Assembly (NCBI GenBank): GCA_029865445.1
Contig: JAOUGY010000240.1
Location: forward strand, 1 to 5,905
Reading direction: 5' to 3'
Origin: Acidimicrobiia bacterium
Lineage (GTDB): Bacteria > Actinomycetota > Acidimicrobiia > Spongiisociales > ZC4RG35
DNA length: 5,905 bases
The position numbers were made by a program, and so were the translations under genes. How positions within the stretch are numbered: the first letter of the stretch is position 1; each line of letters starts with the position of its first letter. The notes beneath the pieces were generated by a model, which was given only the letters and a program-made list of their open reading frames with translations, did not search any database and was not told where the DNA came from. Shown here in pieces: positions 4,428 to 5,905 of the stretch.

Positions 4428-5905
4428 GTGAGCAAGTCGAGACACCCCGAACTCGATCAGGCCGAACAGGCCAAGGCCCACAACGTGTTGACGACCGCCA
4501 AGGGCACGGGTGTCCTTGCCAGCGGCAACATGTTCGAGTTCGTGAGCCGTTTTGTCATCGCCTATTTCCTGGCCAGGACCTTGGCCGCGGATGGGTACGG
4601 CTCCTACAACGTGGCCACGAGTGCCGCAGCGCTCTTCGCCGGAATAGGTGCCCTGGGTCTGGACGACGCCATGGTCCGGTATGTCGCGATCATGTCGTCG
4701 CGCGACGACCGCGGAGGTGTGGTCGGCACTCTCCAGATCGGCGTGATCGTGGGTGTGCTGGGGGGCATCGCGTTGGGTGCGGCGTTGTTCTTCGGGGCCG
4801 GGCCCATCGCGTCCGGCTTGTTCGAGGAACCCGAACTCGGGCCCATGCTCCAGATCGTGGCGTTCATCGTTCCCTTCCTGACGATCTCGAACGTGCTGGC
4901 GGGGGCGGCCCGAGGCTTCAAGCGCATGGACTATTCGGCGCTCGCCGAGAACGTGGTCCAGTCGCTCGTGCGCATGGTGCTGGTAGTCGCCCTGTCCTTC
5001 TCCGGATTCGGACCGATCACCGCCGTGATTCTTTTCGGGATCTCGGACATCGCCGCAACGATCGTCTTGATCAGGCTGCTGAGGACGGAGGTGCCTTACC
5101 GCGAGCTCAGGTGGAGCAACGGGCGCCGCGAGGTGCGATCGCTGCTCGGGTTCGCGCTCCCGCTCTGGTTGTCGGGCACCCTCCTCCAGTTCCGGAAGAA
5201 CTTCGAGACCATAATTCTTGGGGCCTTGAGCGCGCTCTCCGACGTCGGCATCTTCACCATCGCCTCACGGGTCAACATGATCGGGCACGTCATCTACCGT
5301 TCGATCGTGACGTCGGTGAAGCCGGTGCTCGCCCAGCTCAGTGGAGACGGCGACCGCGATGGGCTCCGACACATGTACGTGACGTCGACGCGCTGGATGT
5401 TGCTGTTCAACCTGCCGTTCTTCGCGGTGATGATCCTGTACCCGGCGCAGCTGCTCTCGATCTTCGGATCCACGTTCGCGGCGGGCGCCACGGCGCTCAT
5501 GTTGCTGGCAGCTGCGGAGCTGGTGAACTCGGGTACCGGGATCTGCGGTTCGATCATCGACATGGCCGCCCATACGAGAGCCAAGATGGTGAATTCGGTC
5601 CTGTGGCTGGCGGTGGTCATCGGGACCGACTTCTGGCTGATTCCACGATACGGGGTTGTCGGCGCGGCGGCGGCGTCGCTCATCGCCACCGCTTTCGTCA
5701 ACATCCTCCGCGTGGTCGAGGTGGCGATTCTGGAGCGAGTGCATCCCTATCACTGGTCACTCCTGAAACCGGCGACGGCAGGAGCGGTCGCCATCGCCGC
5801 CGGATTCGGCCTCCAGCAGTGGTGGATCCCGGAGGGCCTTCTGTCGGTCGGTGCTCAGGGTGCGATCGTGATGGCCATATACGCCGGAGCGGTGGCGGCG
5901 ATGGG
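4428..5905 (+). CDS. Wzx/MATE-like polysaccharide flippase (oligosaccharide translocase), 3' end outside the window
   Basis: The frame is open from GTG 4428 to the window edge (492 full codons). The protein has a polar N-terminus (1-25) followed by many hydrophobic segments, roughly at 28-48, 62-78, 100-123, 139-160, 180-215, 237-255, 262-290, 322-345, 351-370, 390-405, 408-430, 448-465 and 472-490. This is the pattern of polysaccharide-export flippases of the MOP superfamily. Family-like features are FLARTLAADGYGSYN (47-61), GALGLDDAMVRY (74-85) and AARGFKRMDYSALAENV (160-176). It should flip the undecaprenyl-linked repeat unit to the outer membrane face. At about 492 residues it is probably nearly complete. 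GTG 4428 is preferred because it gives a short cytoplasmic lead before the first helix and overlaps a TGA as GTGA; GTG 4485 is possible, and ATG 4530 would cut into the first helix. The preceding chain-length regulator supports a Wzx/Wzy-type pathway. Confidence 0.88.
   Translation, partial: MSKSRHPELDQAEQAKAHNVLTTAKGTGVLASGNMFEFVSRFVIAYFLARTLAADGYGSYNVATSAAALFAGIGALGLDDAMVRYVAIMSSRDDRGGVVGTLQIGVIVGVLGGIALGAALFFGAGPIASGLFEEPELGPMLQIVAFIVPFLTISNVLAGAARGFKRMDYSALAENVVQSLVRMVLVVALSFSGFGPITAVILFGISDIAATIVLIRLLRTEVPYRELRWSNGRREVRSLLGFALPLWLSGTLLQFRKNFETIILGALSALSDVGIFTIASRVNMIGHVIYRSIVTSVKPVLAQLSGDGDRDGLRHMYVTSTRWMLLFNLPFFAVMILYPAQLLSIFGSTFAAGATALMLLAAAELVNSGTGICGSIIDMAAHTRAKMVNSVLWLAVVIGTDFWLIPRYGVVGAAAASLIATAFVNILRVVEVAILERVHPYHWSLLKPATAGAVAIAAGFGLQQWWIPEGLLSVGAQGAIVMAIYAGAVAAM

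Noticed and set aside
5265..5753. Minus-strand open frames opposite the flippase gene
   Set aside because: Arg/His/Asp-rich shadow sequence without motifs; the + strand encodes a clear multi-helix membrane protein.

Overview
The window is GC-rich (by eye roughly 60-65 %). It carries five genes, all on the + strand and tightly packed, forming the front part of a surface- or exo-polysaccharide biosynthesis operon. High GC, G/C-ending codons and the type of sugar transferase and aminotransferase fit an actinomycete-like bacterium, possibly of the Acidimicrobiia kind. That placement is an impression from sequence style, not a demonstrated assignment.

Layout: positions 1-299 hold no convincing gene. 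They contain a plausible promoter (183-210) and a G-rich, hairpin-forming leader before the first gene. Then follow: (1) a monotopic phosphoglycosyl transferase (sugar transferase, 300-1151), (2) a Gfo/Idh/MocA-family NAD(P)-dependent sugar oxidoreductase (1148-2218), (3) a DegT/DnrJ/EryC1/StrS PLP-dependent sugar aminotransferase (2242-3360), (4) a Wzz-type chain-length regulator fused to a degenerate GGDEF domain (3365-4381), and (5) a Wzx/MATE-like polysaccharide flippase that starts with GTG at 4428 and runs off the right edge. Genes 1 and 2 overlap by ATGA. Gaps between the others are 23, 4 and 46 nt, so one transcript with translational coupling is likely.

How they could work together: genes 2 and 3 would oxidise and then aminate a nucleotide-linked sugar. 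Gene 1 would load a sugar-phosphate onto undecaprenyl phosphate. Later glycosyltransferases (not in the window) would extend the unit, the gene 5 product would flip it across the membrane, and gene 4 would set polymer length. No Wzy polymerase, glycosyltransferase or BY-type tyrosine kinase is visible here.

The most interesting item is gene 4. Its cytoplasmic C-terminal domain has the fold signature of GGDEF proteins, but the catalytic motif reads GDGTF, so it should not make c-di-GMP. The inhibitory-site motif RxxD is kept at exactly the canonical spacing. This predicts a c-di-GMP receptor built directly into a chain-length regulator, a possible second-messenger control of polysaccharide assembly.
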